NCBI RefSeq assembly: GCF_030272615.1
Contig: NC_081413.1
Coordinates: 720,704,367-720,768,366, forward strand
Length of the DNA stretch: 64,000 nucleotides
Origin: Cryptomeria japonica
Taxonomy: Eukaryota > Streptophyta > Pinopsida > Cupressales > Cupressaceae
Reading direction: 5' to 3'
The position numbers were made by a program, and so were the translations under genes. Below, one piece after another: positions 47,721 through 58,485 of this stretch. Below the pieces are notes generated by a model. The model was not told the origin of the DNA and made no database searches. It saw only the letters and a list, made by a program, of their open reading frames with translations. The stretch's first letter is position 1; each line of letters opens with the position of its first letter.

Positions 47721-47808
47721 AACCCTAGTTAGGGTTTTCTCATGTAATCTTGGCCATTGATTTGGATTTGATATTGTCCACTTATTTGTAAAGGGAGCTC
47801 TTTAAAAG
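47721..47808 (+). promoter_or_regulatory. Telobox palindrome and probable TATA box of the LTR
   Basis: AACCCTAGTTAGGGTTTT at 47721, then TTTAAAAG at 47801. The same pair, with the same spacer words, occurs on the minus strand in the solo LTR at 51308-51218. Confidence 0.55.
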
Positions 47809-48544
47809 GACTTGCTCTCCTAATTTGTAAAGGTTAATAGTTAGAAGTAGAAGACATTGGATAGAAAGTAGCTAGAGGTAGAGTAGGAGGAGAAGGCAGA
47901 AATTGTTGCCAAGAAATCTAAATAAACATACTTTTCATTGAATTTGTGGTGAATCGTGGCGTTTCTTTTACATATTGTATGGTTTCTTGTTATATCCTCA
48001 TGTTAGATGAAGTTCATTGATTGTGGAGTAATGTATGGATGTTAGATGGTTCCTTGGTTCATACTATTTGTGGTTGGATGATTTTCAACTACAGTGCATT
48101 GTTAGCCTGAACCTTAAAATGTGCTAAGTTCAATTGTGGATATGTTTTTTTAAGTTGTGTCAGTGTATTGGATATTTGGATGAATGTTCATGATATGAAA
48201 ACCTTTCATTTCCCTTGGAACATTGCATCGGTTTTGTGTAGTTGTTGGCTACATGGCAAAGCAAAGCTCGGTTTAAGGAATATGTCCATCCAAGCATGAT
48301 CCAATGCTATCATTGATCTTAGGAATAGATTAGATTCCATTGATCTTAGGAGTAGATTAGATTTCTCTAGACCCTAAATCCCTTTTGTCTTTTTTTTTTC
48401 AAATCAAGTAAATTTCCACGTTCCAGCAATATTCAAGCATTCATGTACAACGTAAGTCCCCTTGGATTACCAGCAATCACACCACCCATTGAGACTATCC
48501 ACACGTCAAGACCTAATAGTAGAAACCTTGGAGTTACCTCGTAT

Positions 48545-48756
48545 GATCACATAGCTTAGCATTCGAGAGGATTTTGTTCAAGAGAAGATAAAATACTCGG
48601 TATTTTATTTTGTGTTTGAAGGTGTCATAAAAAACACATCAATAGTTCCTGATCACATAGCTTAGCATTCGAGAGGATTTTGTTCAAGAGAAGATAAAAT
48701 ACTTGGTATTTTATTTTGTGTTTGAAGGTGTCATAAAAAACACATCAATAGTTCCC
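48545..48756. repeat. Tandem duplication, 106-bp unit, spanning the LTR end
   Basis: GATCACATAGCTTAGCATTC at 48545 recurs at 48651. The copies are almost identical, and each includes ACACATCAATAGTTCC. The LTR/Copia junction is therefore inside the unit, so the duplication came after the insertion. Confidence 0.92.
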
Positions 48757-49440
48757 TATCTTTGTGTATTTCTATGCCCAAAATTTATTTTTCTTCCCCT
48801 AGATCCTTCATATGAAAGGTCCTAGCCAATTGAGCCTGTAACTTATCAATGTCAGCCATGCTTTTCTTGCTACAAGAATATCATCAACATATAACACCAA
48901 GATAATGAATAAACCATTTTTCAAACTTTTAAAGAAAACACAATGGTCATAATCACTTCTTGTAAGGTTTTTGCTCACCATGAAGGAATCAAATTTCTTG
49001 TACCATTGCCTAGGTGACTGCTTTAGGCCAACAATGACTTTTTGAGTTTGCAAAGACATATTTTGTTGCAATCTTGTACAAACCCTTTTGGTTGTTCCAT
49101 ATATATCTCTTCATTCAAATCTCCATGTAAAATTTTTGTTTTAACATCTAGTTGTTGTAATTCATGATCAAGTAAGTAATCAAACTAATGCCAATACAAT
49201 CCAAATGAAAACAAGCTCAACAATTGGTGAATTTTTTTTATAAAAATCAATACCTTCCTTTTGTAAATATCCTTTTGCTACCAGTCTTTCCTTGTACCTT
49301 TCAATTTTATCATCGACGCCATTCTTCAGTTTGTGGACCCATTTGCAACCAAAAACTTTCCTACCTGTTCGAAGTTCTACCAAGTCCCATGTTTTATTCT
49401 TCTCCAAGACATCCATTTCTTCTTCATTGCTATTTTTCAT
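48751..49440 (-). pseudogene. pol: Copia reverse transcriptase, minus strand
   Basis: On the minus strand: MKNSNEEEMDVLEKNKTWDL, VFGCKWVHKLKNGVDDKIER, YKERLVAKGYLQKEGIDF, then GLKQSPRQWYKKFDSFMVSK, DHCVFFKSLKNG and LYVDDILVA with the catalytic pair, followed by FHMKDLGEEK-type codons. It breaks off at 48751 where the giant LTR begins. Stops and frameshifts separate the blocks (for example in the NSPIVE region and around 49075-49180). The rest of the RT and the RNase H are missing from the window. Confidence 0.88.
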
Positions 49441-49680
49441 TTAGCATTTTCAGTGCCATCTATTGCTTCTTGATAACAACTTGGTTCCCCATCATTAGGG
49501 ATCAAAGAAACAGATAAAACAAAATCATCATACCTTTTCAAAGGATTTTTACTCTTGTAGATCTCCTTAGAAATGGTTGTGGTATTTCCATATTTTCCTG
49601 TATATTTTTTGCATCCACATCTTCATCTTTAGAAGCTTCTTTTTTGCTTCCTATTTTTTTGTAGATGGTTAAGTTTCCAG

Positions 49681-50383
49681 CTAAACTTGTTGATATTGTG
49701 GTACTTGTTCGTGTTTCATATCAACTTTTACAATGTCTAGTTTTATAAGAGAAGATTCATCAAATACATCTTTGCTGCTGATGATTTTGTGGGTAGTAAG
49801 ACCCCATAATCTGTATCCCTTAATTCCATCACCATAACCAACAAAAATGTATTTATTGGAATTGGGTTCCAATTTAGAACATTGGTCCTTCGAAATAAGA
49901 GCATAAACTTTCAAAATTAAATAATCACAAGAATGATCTATCCATATGTCTTTAAGAATTTTACAATCTATTGCAACTGATGGTGACCGATTTACCAGAT
50001 AGCATGTTGTATTAACCGCTTCTGCCCACAACTCTTGCTCCAAATTGGCAATACTGAGCATGCTCCTTTCTCTCTAGAATAGTCATGTTCATGTGTTCAA
50101 CACCACCGTTTTGCTAAGGAGTGTAAATTGTGGTTTTATGACTTTCAATCCAAGCTTCCTTACAATAATTTTCAAACTCCAAAAATGTGAACTCAGCTCC
50201 ATTATCTATTTTTAAACATTTGATTGATCGGTCAATACTTTTTTCAACCAAAACTCAAAACTTCTTGAATACACTAAACACATCAACTTTATTAAAAATA
50301 TAGACCCACACCTCTTTAGGGTAATCATCTATAAATGTCACAAAATATGGTGTTCCTCCAAAATAAATTGTAGGGGATGGTCT
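49681..50383 (-). pseudogene. pol: Copia integrase, C-terminal part, minus strand
   Basis: On the minus strand: YFVTFIDDYPKEVWVYIF at 50350-50297, a KIDNGAEFTF segment (second Asp), QQNGGVEH (Glu), then ELWAEAVNTTCYLVNRSPSV and YIFVGYGDGIKGYRLWG. Stops separate the pieces. At 50384 it is cut by the solo LTR. The first part of the gene resumes at 53997. Confidence 0.87.
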
Positions 50384-51217
50384 TGTTGATGTGTCTTTTG
50401 TACACAACCAAACACAAAATAATATACCTAGAGGTATCTTATCCTCTCTTGAGTAAAGTTTCTCGACTGCTGAAGATCTCGCCGAAGGATTAGTCGGAGT
50501 AACTCCAAGGTTTTGATGTGTAGGTTCTCTACGTGTGGATAAGCTCTTTGCGGTACGATGTGATTTTGCTAGAATCACAAGGGGGACTTACTTTCGCTGG
50601 CCTGAACATCTGATTTGCTTTGGATATTACTGGAACGTGGAATTTCACCGGCCCTTGATTTTGAAAAAAAGAAAAAGGACAAGGGTTGGAACATGATCTA
50701 TTTCTAACACTAAGAACGTAAGAGCAATGAATGACCTTTGATGAAATTCTAACTAAGTCTTGCTTTGACATCCTAGGACCATCTCCACAAGATTAGTGCA
50801 ATCTTCTGAGGAAGACTTATGATGTTTAGATCACTGCTACAAGCATGGACACTGTCAGGTTGATGCATATCAATGAAGAAGCGATAATTGAAGTTAAGCT
50901 TAAGCTGAATGATTCCAGTTGACTACGCAAGGCAAGTCTGCAATCAACAAAACGCTAGTAGTATGGATATACGAATTTCACTGTTGATCATACAAATTTC
51001 TTCCATTCATCTAATAACATGAAATCAAATTTGAGAAGTATAGAGACCATACAAATTGTTGAGTCGACACATAAAATCCACCATTTCTTCAATGAAATTT
51101 ACAAGTCTTTTACAACAATCTTTGCCTTCTCTTTCTACTCTACTCTAACTATTTCCTATTCTTTTACTACTATCTATTCTCTATTAACTATTCACCTTTT
51201 CAAATGAGGAGCCAGGG

Positions 51218-51308
51218 CTTTATATAGAGAACCCTTTACAAACAGACAGCTTTGATTGAGTTAGAACGAATGGCTAGGATTACAAGATAGAAACCCTAAT
51301 TAGGGTTT
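51218..51308 (-). promoter_or_regulatory. Telobox palindrome and TATA box of the solo LTR
   Basis: On the minus strand, AAACCCTAATTAGGGTTT (51308-51291) precedes CTATATAAAG (51227-51218). AAACCCTA is the plant telobox. The inverted pairing and the conserved spacing in two LTRs suggest a real promoter. Confidence 0.6.
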
Positions 51309-51309
51309 G

Positions 51310-51831
51310 TTACAACAAACTTCCTCTAGCCAATGAGAAAATTACATTCCCGGAGCAAGGACCAATAGGAAGCAAGGGTAGGTACACCGAAGTTTGTGCC
51401 ACCTCCAATAAATTAGGTACATTGAATCTAGTCCTGCTGAGGTGGACCAATTCGAGCAGAGGAATGATGACTCGGATGCCACCTTGCCTAATGCTTGTGA
51501 CTTGGTTGATCCTCCTCTGTCTTTGATATGATGAATGATGTACTTCCTTTGCTTGACCAGGCTTCCTTATTGTCAAGTCTTCCTTCTCCAATAGCATATC
51601 TTGCCCTGAAGTGTTGGCAAAGCCTTTCTTTGTCATCTTGTGGTAGAATGAGGTCTTGAGGCTAACTTGAACTCCTTGAACACCCCTAGTCTTCCAACAC
51701 TTCAAAACACCTTGAATCCTCCCTTTTTGCATGTGGAACGTCCTTGATGATGATGGACTGGAAGAGGTCGTCCTTGTCCTGGCCTGGTCTTCTTTCATGT
51801 GCAAAACAAACAATAAGATGATTAATGACAC
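51310..51831 (-). CDS. Unrecognised 173-codon frame in the solo LTR U3
   Basis: Begins MSLIILLFVLHMKEDQART and is open for 173 codons between the palindrome array and the TATA box, the same relative place as the large ORF of other LTRs. It is Ser/Arg/Lys-rich with no domain I recognise and no resemblance I can see to the large U3 ORF. The corresponding stretch of the LTR at 47200-47600 has stops in this alignment. It may be chance or a residue of a lost ORF. Confidence 0.3.
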   Translation of the reverse strand: MSLIILLFVLHMKEDQARTRTTSSSPSSSRTFHMQKGRIQGVLKCWKTRGVQGVQVSLKTSFYHKMTKKGFANTSGQDMLLEKEDLTIRKPGQAKEVHHSSYQRQRRINQVTSIRQGGIRVIIPLLELVHLSRTRFNVPNLLEVAQTSVYLPLLPIGPCSGNVIFSLARGSLL

Positions 51832-51937
51832 AAAATAAATTCATTCTAACATAGCATTTTCTACATTAAATCATCAATGAGAAGACATCAAAATGGAATT
51901 TTGCTCAATATCCTCTCCAGGGACGGGCCCTATAAAA

Positions 51938-53456
51938 AATTCGCTCTAGACCCTTTGGAAGGGTTAGGAGCGAAATTTGTATTCCTAGCCAATTTAGAGC
52001 TCATTTCATCATTTCATAATCTTAGGCCTAGCCTTCAAACCTCTTCTCATCATAATCTCACAACTAGCCCTTTGCCTAGCTCAAACAAGGTGAAAAATAG
52101 GAGTTTCATGTGACCACAACTTGCTCAAACAAAATCTTCACAACTTGTGACCACAACTTGCTCAAATGCATGTCTAAGGATCCGTTTAATCTCAACCAAC
52201 ATCAAGCTTGATGCAAAATTGGAGAAAAATGGAGTTTTTGAGGATTTCGCTCTGGACCCTTTGGAAGGGTAAGGAGCGAAATTCAAGTCTTAGCTCAAAA
52301 TTTACACTTTTGGTGGTCAAAAAGCATTCAAAGGCAATCCTAAGGGGTTTTCTCACCTTGGTCTAGGCTTGACTTGGCACAAAATTTTGGAGGATAGAAT
52401 AGGTTTTAGGATTTTCGCTCTAGACCCTTTGGAAGGGTCAGGAGCGAAATCCTTGTTTTTGCTTAATTCCTTCACATTTGGTGATCACTAGCAACTTAAA
52501 GCCATTCTCAAAGACTTGACTTGGCACAAAATTGAGAGAAAATAGTGGTTTTGTGAAATTTCGCTCTGGACCCTTTGGAAGGGTCAGGAGCGAAATTTCA
52601 ACTCTAGGCTTGATTCTTCATCTTTTCAACTCCAATCTTCTTTGCAAGGTAAAAATACACCACTCTTCGCCTAGGGAACAAGGTTTGGGACCTAAACATG
52701 GAAGCAAAAGAGGTTTATCAAGAATTTCGCTCTGGACCCTTTGGAAGGGTTAGGAGTGAAATTCTTGTTCTAGGCAAAACCTTCATCTTTCAATGCGTCC
52801 AACTACCTCTCAAGGCAAGAACATACCAATCTACCCTCCAACATGCCTTGGACTCCAACGCCTAGCCAAAACAAGGAAGCAAATGAGAGTTATAAAGATT
52901 TTCGCTCTAGACCCTTTGGAAGGGTCAGGAGCGAAATTCCTACTTTGGGTTGATTCTGACTACTTCGTCGCCTCAACCCAATTTTCAAAGGCAAGAACAC
53001 ATCAAAGTCTTTCCAACCATGCCACAAAACTCAAGAATTTGACCATCTCCAAGAAGAAAATATGAGTTTCCAAGAATTTCGCTCTGGACCCTTTGGAAGG
53101 GTCAGGAGCGAAATTCTAGTTTTGGTAAAAAATCCTCCATTCTTCCACATTCTATCACCTCAAAAGGCAAAGACACATCGTTCTCCTTCCATCTACACCC
53201 AAGGAACTAGGTTTGTGTGCAAACAAAGAGGAAAAAAGGTGTATAGGGAGAATTTCGCTCTAGACCCTTTGGAAGGGGCAGGAGCGAAATTCACATTTAG
53301 GCTCAAATCTTGACTTCATTTCTCACATTTCTTCATCCAAACAAGTGTTTTGCCCTCAATAATGCCTGGGAATGAGTTAGTTCTAAGTTTGGGTCAAAGT
53401 AGAATGTCTTATGGAGACTTTCGCTCTGGACCCTTTGGAAGGGTCAGGACCGAAAT
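51938..53456. repeat. Nine palindromes (about 35-38 bp) in tandem units of about 170 bp
   Basis: TTCGCTC(T)(G/A)GACCCTTTGG is followed by its near inverse AAGGGTCAGGAGCGAA. Units start at 51938, 52245, 52413, 52559, 52725, 52900, 53077, 53254 and 53419. The palindromes are almost identical, while the 110-140-base spacers between them have diverged strongly in sequence and length. Two central mismatch positions (T/A beside the arms) are retained in most copies. Confidence 0.95.
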
Positions 53457-53996
53457 TTGACATTTTGGTCTCTCCGTCAGGATTCATGTATGGAATATAG
53501 CATTTAAGTATAAGTTATACTTTAAGTTATATTCCATATATACTGTCAAGATGTTTGAGAGTGGTTTCAGACCTCCAGGAGTTACAATGCAAAATCTAGT
53601 TTTTGGAGGATTCTTCAATTTTCCAAACAGTCAAATTTCAGGATCAGGATGACATTCCAGAGTTAGCCAAATTTCAGGACATTTGAAGATCAGGATGACA
53701 TTCCAGACTTCATCACTCACCAATTTGACTTAACTCAGACCTTCAAAGATGATATTCAACAAGAGCAAAAGTTTGTCCTAATGAAGACTTTCAAAGATGA
53801 CCCTAACCCGGAGTATCCACTGACTCACCTTTAGCTAAAATAGAGCCTGCTATCTTAGTGATCCCTTGGCAACACTCAGCATGCAAAGGCTAATAGACAA
53901 AACCCTAAAAGACCTAGAAAAACAAACCCCGGAAAGAAAAAAAGTAGGGGTCCCCATTTGCAATGGGGCGATGTGTGAATATGTCACAACAGGTCC

Positions 53997-54769
53997 CCAA
54001 ACATCTAAATGAATATAGTCTAGAACACCCTTACTTGTATGACTACCTAATTTAAACTTCTATCTACACTAATTCCAAAGACACAATGCTTGCAAAAATT
54101 TCAAATTCAAAGATTTTAAATTTGGAATTAACTTACGGTAACTAGTACCTTTAGCCCTTTCTTGCTCACGTAACCCAATTGCTAATGCCACAAATGAGTA
54201 GAATCATTTGTTTCCTTAGATACCACCGCTACTTCATTTTTATTAGTACTCCCATCTAGCCTGTAAAAGTTTCCAACTTTTGTAGCCTTCATGACCATTG
54301 AAATGCCCTTGGACACTTTCAACACTTTGCCTTGACAAGAAGATTTATAACCATCAAAATCTAAAACTCCCAAGGAAATTAAATTCTTTTTCAGCTCCAG
54401 TACATGTGTAATCTCTGTTAAAGCTTTTACAACACCATAAAACATTTTAATTTTAATGCTCCCAATCCCAACAGTCTCACATGAAACATTGTTTCCCATA
54501 AGAACAACACCACCATCAATAGCTTGGTAAGTAGAAAACCAACTCCTAAGTGGACATGTATGATTAGAAGCACCAAAATCTAATAAGAATTCCTCATGAT
54601 GTTGTAAGAAATTACAAATAGATAATACTTCACTGACCATACCTAAACTTGTCTCAACCGGATTTTCTTCTTTTTGGAGCATCATTCTCTTCTTTCCTTT
54701 TCCAAAAATCTTTCTTGGGATCCCTTGATTTATTGCAGTACCAACATTTTCCCTTACCCTTTTTGCCAT
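53997..54769 (-). pseudogene. pol: Copia protease and pre-integrase region, minus strand
   Basis: On the minus strand: EEFLLDFGASNHTCPLRSWF contains D-F-G-A where protease has D-S/T-G-A. ITHVLELKKNLISLGVLDFD, a GKVLKVSKGISMVMKATKVG segment, and THLWH leading into the pre-integrase region follow. After 54182 the frame is full of stops (histidine/cysteine positions of the integrase N-terminus can just be read) until the solo LTR cuts it at 53991. Confidence 0.86.
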
Positions 54770-55435
54770 TTGACTTATATCTAGATGTACCTCTCAAATT
54801 CTCCCCCTTTTCTATGGATCGACCTCTAGCCACCATTTCTTTTGGTGTGGAGGTTTTTTCACTAGACATCCTTCACACCTGTTTAGACAACAAAGCTCCC
54901 ACAATAGAATCAAATTCAAGGGTATCAGTTGTGCTAAATCTAATAGAAGTGACTAAGTGATTCCAAGAATCGGGCAGTGAACGCAACAATGCGACTGCCT
55001 TGTCTTCATCTTTGATTTTTACACCCATACTAGACAATTGACAAATAAGAGTATTGAAAATATTTAAATGATCAACAATTTTTATAACTTCATTCGCAAA
55101 CTATACAATTGCCTCTTCAAACAGATTCGGTTTGTCAAGGGTTTTGTCATGTAAAGACTCTCCATTCTACTGCATAAGCCTGTTGTTGTTTCCTCTTCGA
55201 CAATATTGAAAAGAACCTCATCTGTCAAACACAATCGAACTGTGCTAAGAGCTCTCATATCTAAATCTTCCCAACCCTCATCAGTCATATTTGCAAGTTT
55301 CTTTGACTTTCCTACCAATGCCTTGTGCAATCCTTGTTGCACTAACAAATCATGCATCTCAAGCTTCCAAAGCTTGAAAGAATTCTTTCCATTAAATTTC
55401 TCTACCTCAAACCATGTATTTGAAGCCTTCATCAT
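54640..55435 (-). pseudogene. gag: Copia Gag, Tork/TNT1-like, minus strand
   Basis: Starts MMKASNTWFEVEKFNGKNSF at 55435. WKLEMHDLLVQQGLHKAL, MRALSTVRLCLTDEVLF and ESLYMTKPLTNRICLKRQLY are close to Tork/TNT1-type Gag. A zinc-knuckle remnant, CWYCNKSRDPKKDFW, lies near 54740; the expected His and last Cys are replaced. Frameshifts separate the halves. Confidence 0.88.
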
Positions 55436-55487
55436 TTAATGTTGCAAAACCAACAATGAATCCTAACACAATTGTGGCAAAATAATT

Positions 55488-55499
55488 GCTTTGATACCA
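55488..55499 (-). other. Copia primer-binding site, minus strand
   Basis: TGGTATCAAAGC on the minus strand, one change from the usual TGGTATCAGAGC, two bases from the LTR at 55502 and about 50 bases upstream of Gag. Confidence 0.82.
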
Positions 55500-55501
55500 C
55501 T

Positions 55502-56060
55502 TGTTATGGAAGCGGAAACATAAAACCCAGAATAATAAAATATTGCAGCACAAGTTAGTTGTGAATAAGTAATGAAGAAAATAAAACAGAAGAACAAAAT
55601 AACACAAAAGACACAAATTTACATGGTAAAACCTTGATAATATGCCAAGGAAACATCCATGGGATAAGGTATCAGAATTATTAATGCTCAAAGAAAAACA
55701 ATTACAATCTTCACAGCTGCTGCTATCACAATTACAATTCAATCACTTTGCCATTAAATAAACTGTTTTTCTAAAAGATGAGATAATATTTGTTTTATTG
55801 TTTTATTGTTGTCATAATCCAGCACTTGTGTACTAAGCTTTTGATTCATAACTTTATCCTTGCAACAACAATTTGTTCTTAATATATATTGTATCATTGT
55901 GCTTTGAATCTTTTCATATTTATTTGATGGATGAATGAAGTAAATCCAGCAAGCACTATACAGAAACCTGATTCGAGGCAGTTGCTGAGAAATAACTGAC
56001 AACAATGCTAGAAGAAATTTCAACTCCAACTCATGCAGTAGATGACAAGAATGTTCCAAT
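55502..56060 (-). repeat. 5' LTR of the minus-strand Copia element (outer end approximate)
   Basis: The inner end (minus strand ...CCATAACA) lies next to the PBS. The outer end could not be fixed because the 3' LTR is not in the window. 56060 is an estimate. Confidence 0.55.
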
Positions 56061-57144
56061 TATTGATAGAACCTCCTACTGTACCACACGGCACACACCA
56101 TCCAAGTAATGCCTTCCTCTTAGTAACTTGGCTTCTTCTACAAAATTAAGCGTGCTGCCTTCACTTCCTAAAATCGTTTAAGGAAATGGATAATTGTCTT
56201 TCACCACCATCTCTACAAGACCTTTGTGATACTAACCATGAGGCGTCATTCTCTCTTCAAATGGTTGTTTGTAGGACTCGTGATGAAGATATGTTCTGGA
56301 GACTATAATTCTTTTATATCATATTCTGGTTGTGAGTATGTCTTTTGACCACCACCTCCCTACCTTGCTATCTTGTCTAGTGGTTACATCCAAGGATAGG
56401 TCCATCAACACCAAGTTGAACCTGTTCCTATATGATGTAATTGATCATTAATGCTGTTTGATTCCCTCTTTCTGTCAGTTTTTTTTTCTCAAATATTTTT
56501 TGGAGATTTTGTTGCGACTACAATTTGTGAATTTGTAACTGCTGTAGTGGAGTATTCAGTAGTTTTCTTCTTTAGGATAGTAGTTTTTTTTCATTAAAGG
56601 GAGTGTGTTGCTCGGATGAGATAAAAAGTTTTGGGAACTAGGATGTTATAGCCAACTTGGAGGTGAATTCGCTGTTGTATTCAAGTTCAGAAATAAAAAG
56701 TTTTTTTTTATCTGCTGCTAGCTTTTCTGTATACTGCATTTGTTTCTTTTTCCCTTATGTGTAAACAAAATATAGGGTGAATAATACTTTGGATTATTTG
56801 CATTAGTTGCTATGCTGTATTTTTTGTTATTTTGTTTAGATCCATTATAAATGAGAGCAGACTATTGAAGTTGTAGCAATAGAGGTTGTCTGAATCAGAA
56901 TTGTATTAGAGCATTCACAGATGCTGGGATTAGAGAATTTTTGTGAAGAGTTTTAATAGCTTAGAGGAGAGCTATGGGTATGGCTATAGATGCAGAGGTG
57001 GCGTTGGTTCATAATCTGAAAAAGAGGATAACCAAATTGGAAGAAGAAATAGGACAAGGATAAGGCAAAAGGAAACAAGATACAAGCAAAGGAAGTTTAA
57101 AAAATTATGGTGAATGTTGTGTTAATGCATTATAGCTTCAGTAA
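56061..57144. other. No clear gene
   Basis: AT-rich. A short frame from 56974 (MGMAIDAEVALVHNLKKRIT, then a Lys/Glu-rich stretch) looks coiled-coil-like but stops within 30 codons. It may belong with the small frame at 58009, separated by the hairpin-rich segment 57145-57700. Confidence 0.4.
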
Positions 57145-57195
57145 GATAAATGATTGAATGAGAGATAAATGAAGTCTCTCATTCAATCATTTATC
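57145..57195. repeat. Perfect inverted repeat, 21-bp arms
   Basis: GATAAATGATTGAATGAGAGA (left arm, 57145-57165, last base included) pairs exactly with 57175-57195 around a 9-base loop. It could form a hairpin in RNA or be the end of a small inverted-repeat element. Confidence 0.93.
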
Positions 57196-57327
57196 CTATC
57201 GATAAACTATGATGAAAAACTTCAAGCTATTGTTCCTTCATTTGATGGTCATTCTTCATTTGTATATGTTCAATCTACTTAGTTTGATCAATGCTTAACT
57301 ATCGATAATCATCTTATAGCATAGAAT

Positions 57328-57609
57328 ACCGATTAATATCGGTTTACATTATAATGTATGGACCCCGATTAATATCAGTTATCATATTAACTGTGATCAC
57401 CGACTATTATCGGGCTAACCAATGTATTCCAATTTATATTGGTTTATATATTAAACAGTAAACAATAATGGTTATTGTGATTAACTAGTATACACCGATT
57501 GGTATCGGGTGGCAAATTAAGCATACACCGATTGGTATTGGGTTGTTAAGTTAAGTATACACCGATTGGTATCAGGTTATTAATTAAGTGTACACCGATT
57601 GGTAATTGC
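57328..57609. repeat. Array of eight short hairpins, CCGAT-loop-ATCGG
   Basis: ACCGATTAATATCGGT, CCGATTAATATCAG, ACCGACTATTATCGGG, CCAATTTATATTGG, then four copies of CACCGATTGGTATCGGGT or close variants at 57493, 57526, 57560 and 57593. Stems are 5 bp with a 4-base loop. In CCAAT/ATTGG both arms changed together. Confidence 0.88.
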
Positions 57610-57629
57610 AATGATGAGTCAAAGGGTGC

Positions 57630-57692
57630 GATCAAGTAATGTCTTGATCGGTCATGTCTAAAAGACATGACCGGTCAAGGCATTGCTTGATC
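57630..57692. repeat. Long hairpin, 30-bp arms, 3-base loop
   Basis: Left arm 57630-57659 and right arm 57663-57692 (GATCAAGTAATGT... and ...GCATTGCTTGATC). Only three positions are not Watson-Crick, and all three would be G-U pairs in RNA. Confidence 0.9.
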
Positions 57693-58008
57693 CTCCTTGC
57701 TTGAATATACATATCAATCGGCATTTGTGAGAAGGACATCAAAATCAATAAATGCTCCTCTCACCTGCAATATAAAAGAAGATAATCAGACTTATCATAT
57801 TAAATAGATAATACATAGATAAAAGAATAGATAAACTAGAATATAACTTGCATTTTGAATTGAGAATTGAATAACTTTACATGTTGGAGCAAAGTGAGGC
57901 AAGTAATAATGAGAACACAAAGAATAGTAAAGCTGAAACAAAGGCATTCAAGGGTTGTGTAAAGGTGAAAGGACGTGTGGGAATACATGCTCACCTTGTA
58001 ATTAAGAG

Positions 58009-58206
58009 GTGTTCTCAAGGAGGAGGGTTATAAAGTCTAGGATTAGCCAAGCAATAGAATTGTTAGAACAGGGAAAGATAAAATCTCTTTTGGAGTTGAT
58101 AGAATTACTAGTGGATGGAAGGACCTTAAATGTGATTTACAAAATGTTTGAGAGAGAGCAGATAGATGAATGGGATGAAGATACCAAAAGAAGGGGAAAC
58201 AATTGA
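58009..58206 (+). CDS. Small unrecognised frame, 65 codons
   Basis: SRISQAIELLEQGKIKSLLE and LIELLVDGRTLNVIYKMFER look like genuine helical protein sequence rather than chance, but I recognise no family. The frame upstream is broken (an SEASNNENTKNSKAETKAFK segment in another phase from 57894). Probably a fragment of an unidentified mobile-element protein. Confidence 0.35.
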   Translation: MFSRRRVIKSRISQAIELLEQGKIKSLLELIELLVDGRTLNVIYKMFEREQIDEWDEDTKRRGNN

Positions 58207-58485
58207 TGATCACCTTGGAAGAGTAAAAGAGGTAGAGGACTACAATGAAGAGGGATGCATTCTATCACTAAAGGAGGCTTAACATGTTGCAGCCGTGAAA
58301 TAAATCCACATTTGAGATGAAACTGCAACAAAGACAGAGATCTAAAAGGTGATACTGTGAAGAATGAATGTGAAGAGCATGATATTGTGAGCATGCCAAA
58401 AGTTGACATTGCATAAATAGATGAAGAGGAAATGGACTCTTGATAATCTGTGATAGGGCAACTAGCCATGGAAAAGATATATTGT

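Larger units (their letters stand above)
43880..48750 (+). mobile_element. Giant LTR of the Tat-like type (left end unclear), inserted in a Copia element
   Basis: Its right end ACACATCAATA at 48750 matches the end of the solo LTR at 50384 (ACACATCAACA on its strand). Its telobox-TATA block at 47721-47808 aligns with that of the solo LTR (CCCTAxTTAGGGTTT, TGTAATC, GCCATT, TTTGTAAAGGG). To its right the minus-strand Copia RT resumes at once. Upstream it holds a dispersed array of AAATCCATGAC-like words and the foldback-like insertion 45543-46539. The left end was not found, and the Copia sequence does not resume below 43880. Confidence 0.6.
50384..53991 (-). mobile_element. Solo LTR, 3.6 kb, Tat-like type, inserted in the Copia element
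   Basis: On the minus strand it begins TGTTGTGACATATTCACACA at 53991 and ends ACACATCAACA at 50384. It is flanked by GGTCT (50379-50383) and GGTCC (53992-53996), a target duplication with one change, and joins the two halves of the Copia integrase region. So this is a single LTR left after recombination between two LTRs. Its start closely matches the LTR at 59509 (TGTTATGACCTTTTCACACA). U3 holds nine long palindromes, then a 173-codon frame, then a telobox and TATA box. Confidence 0.82.
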
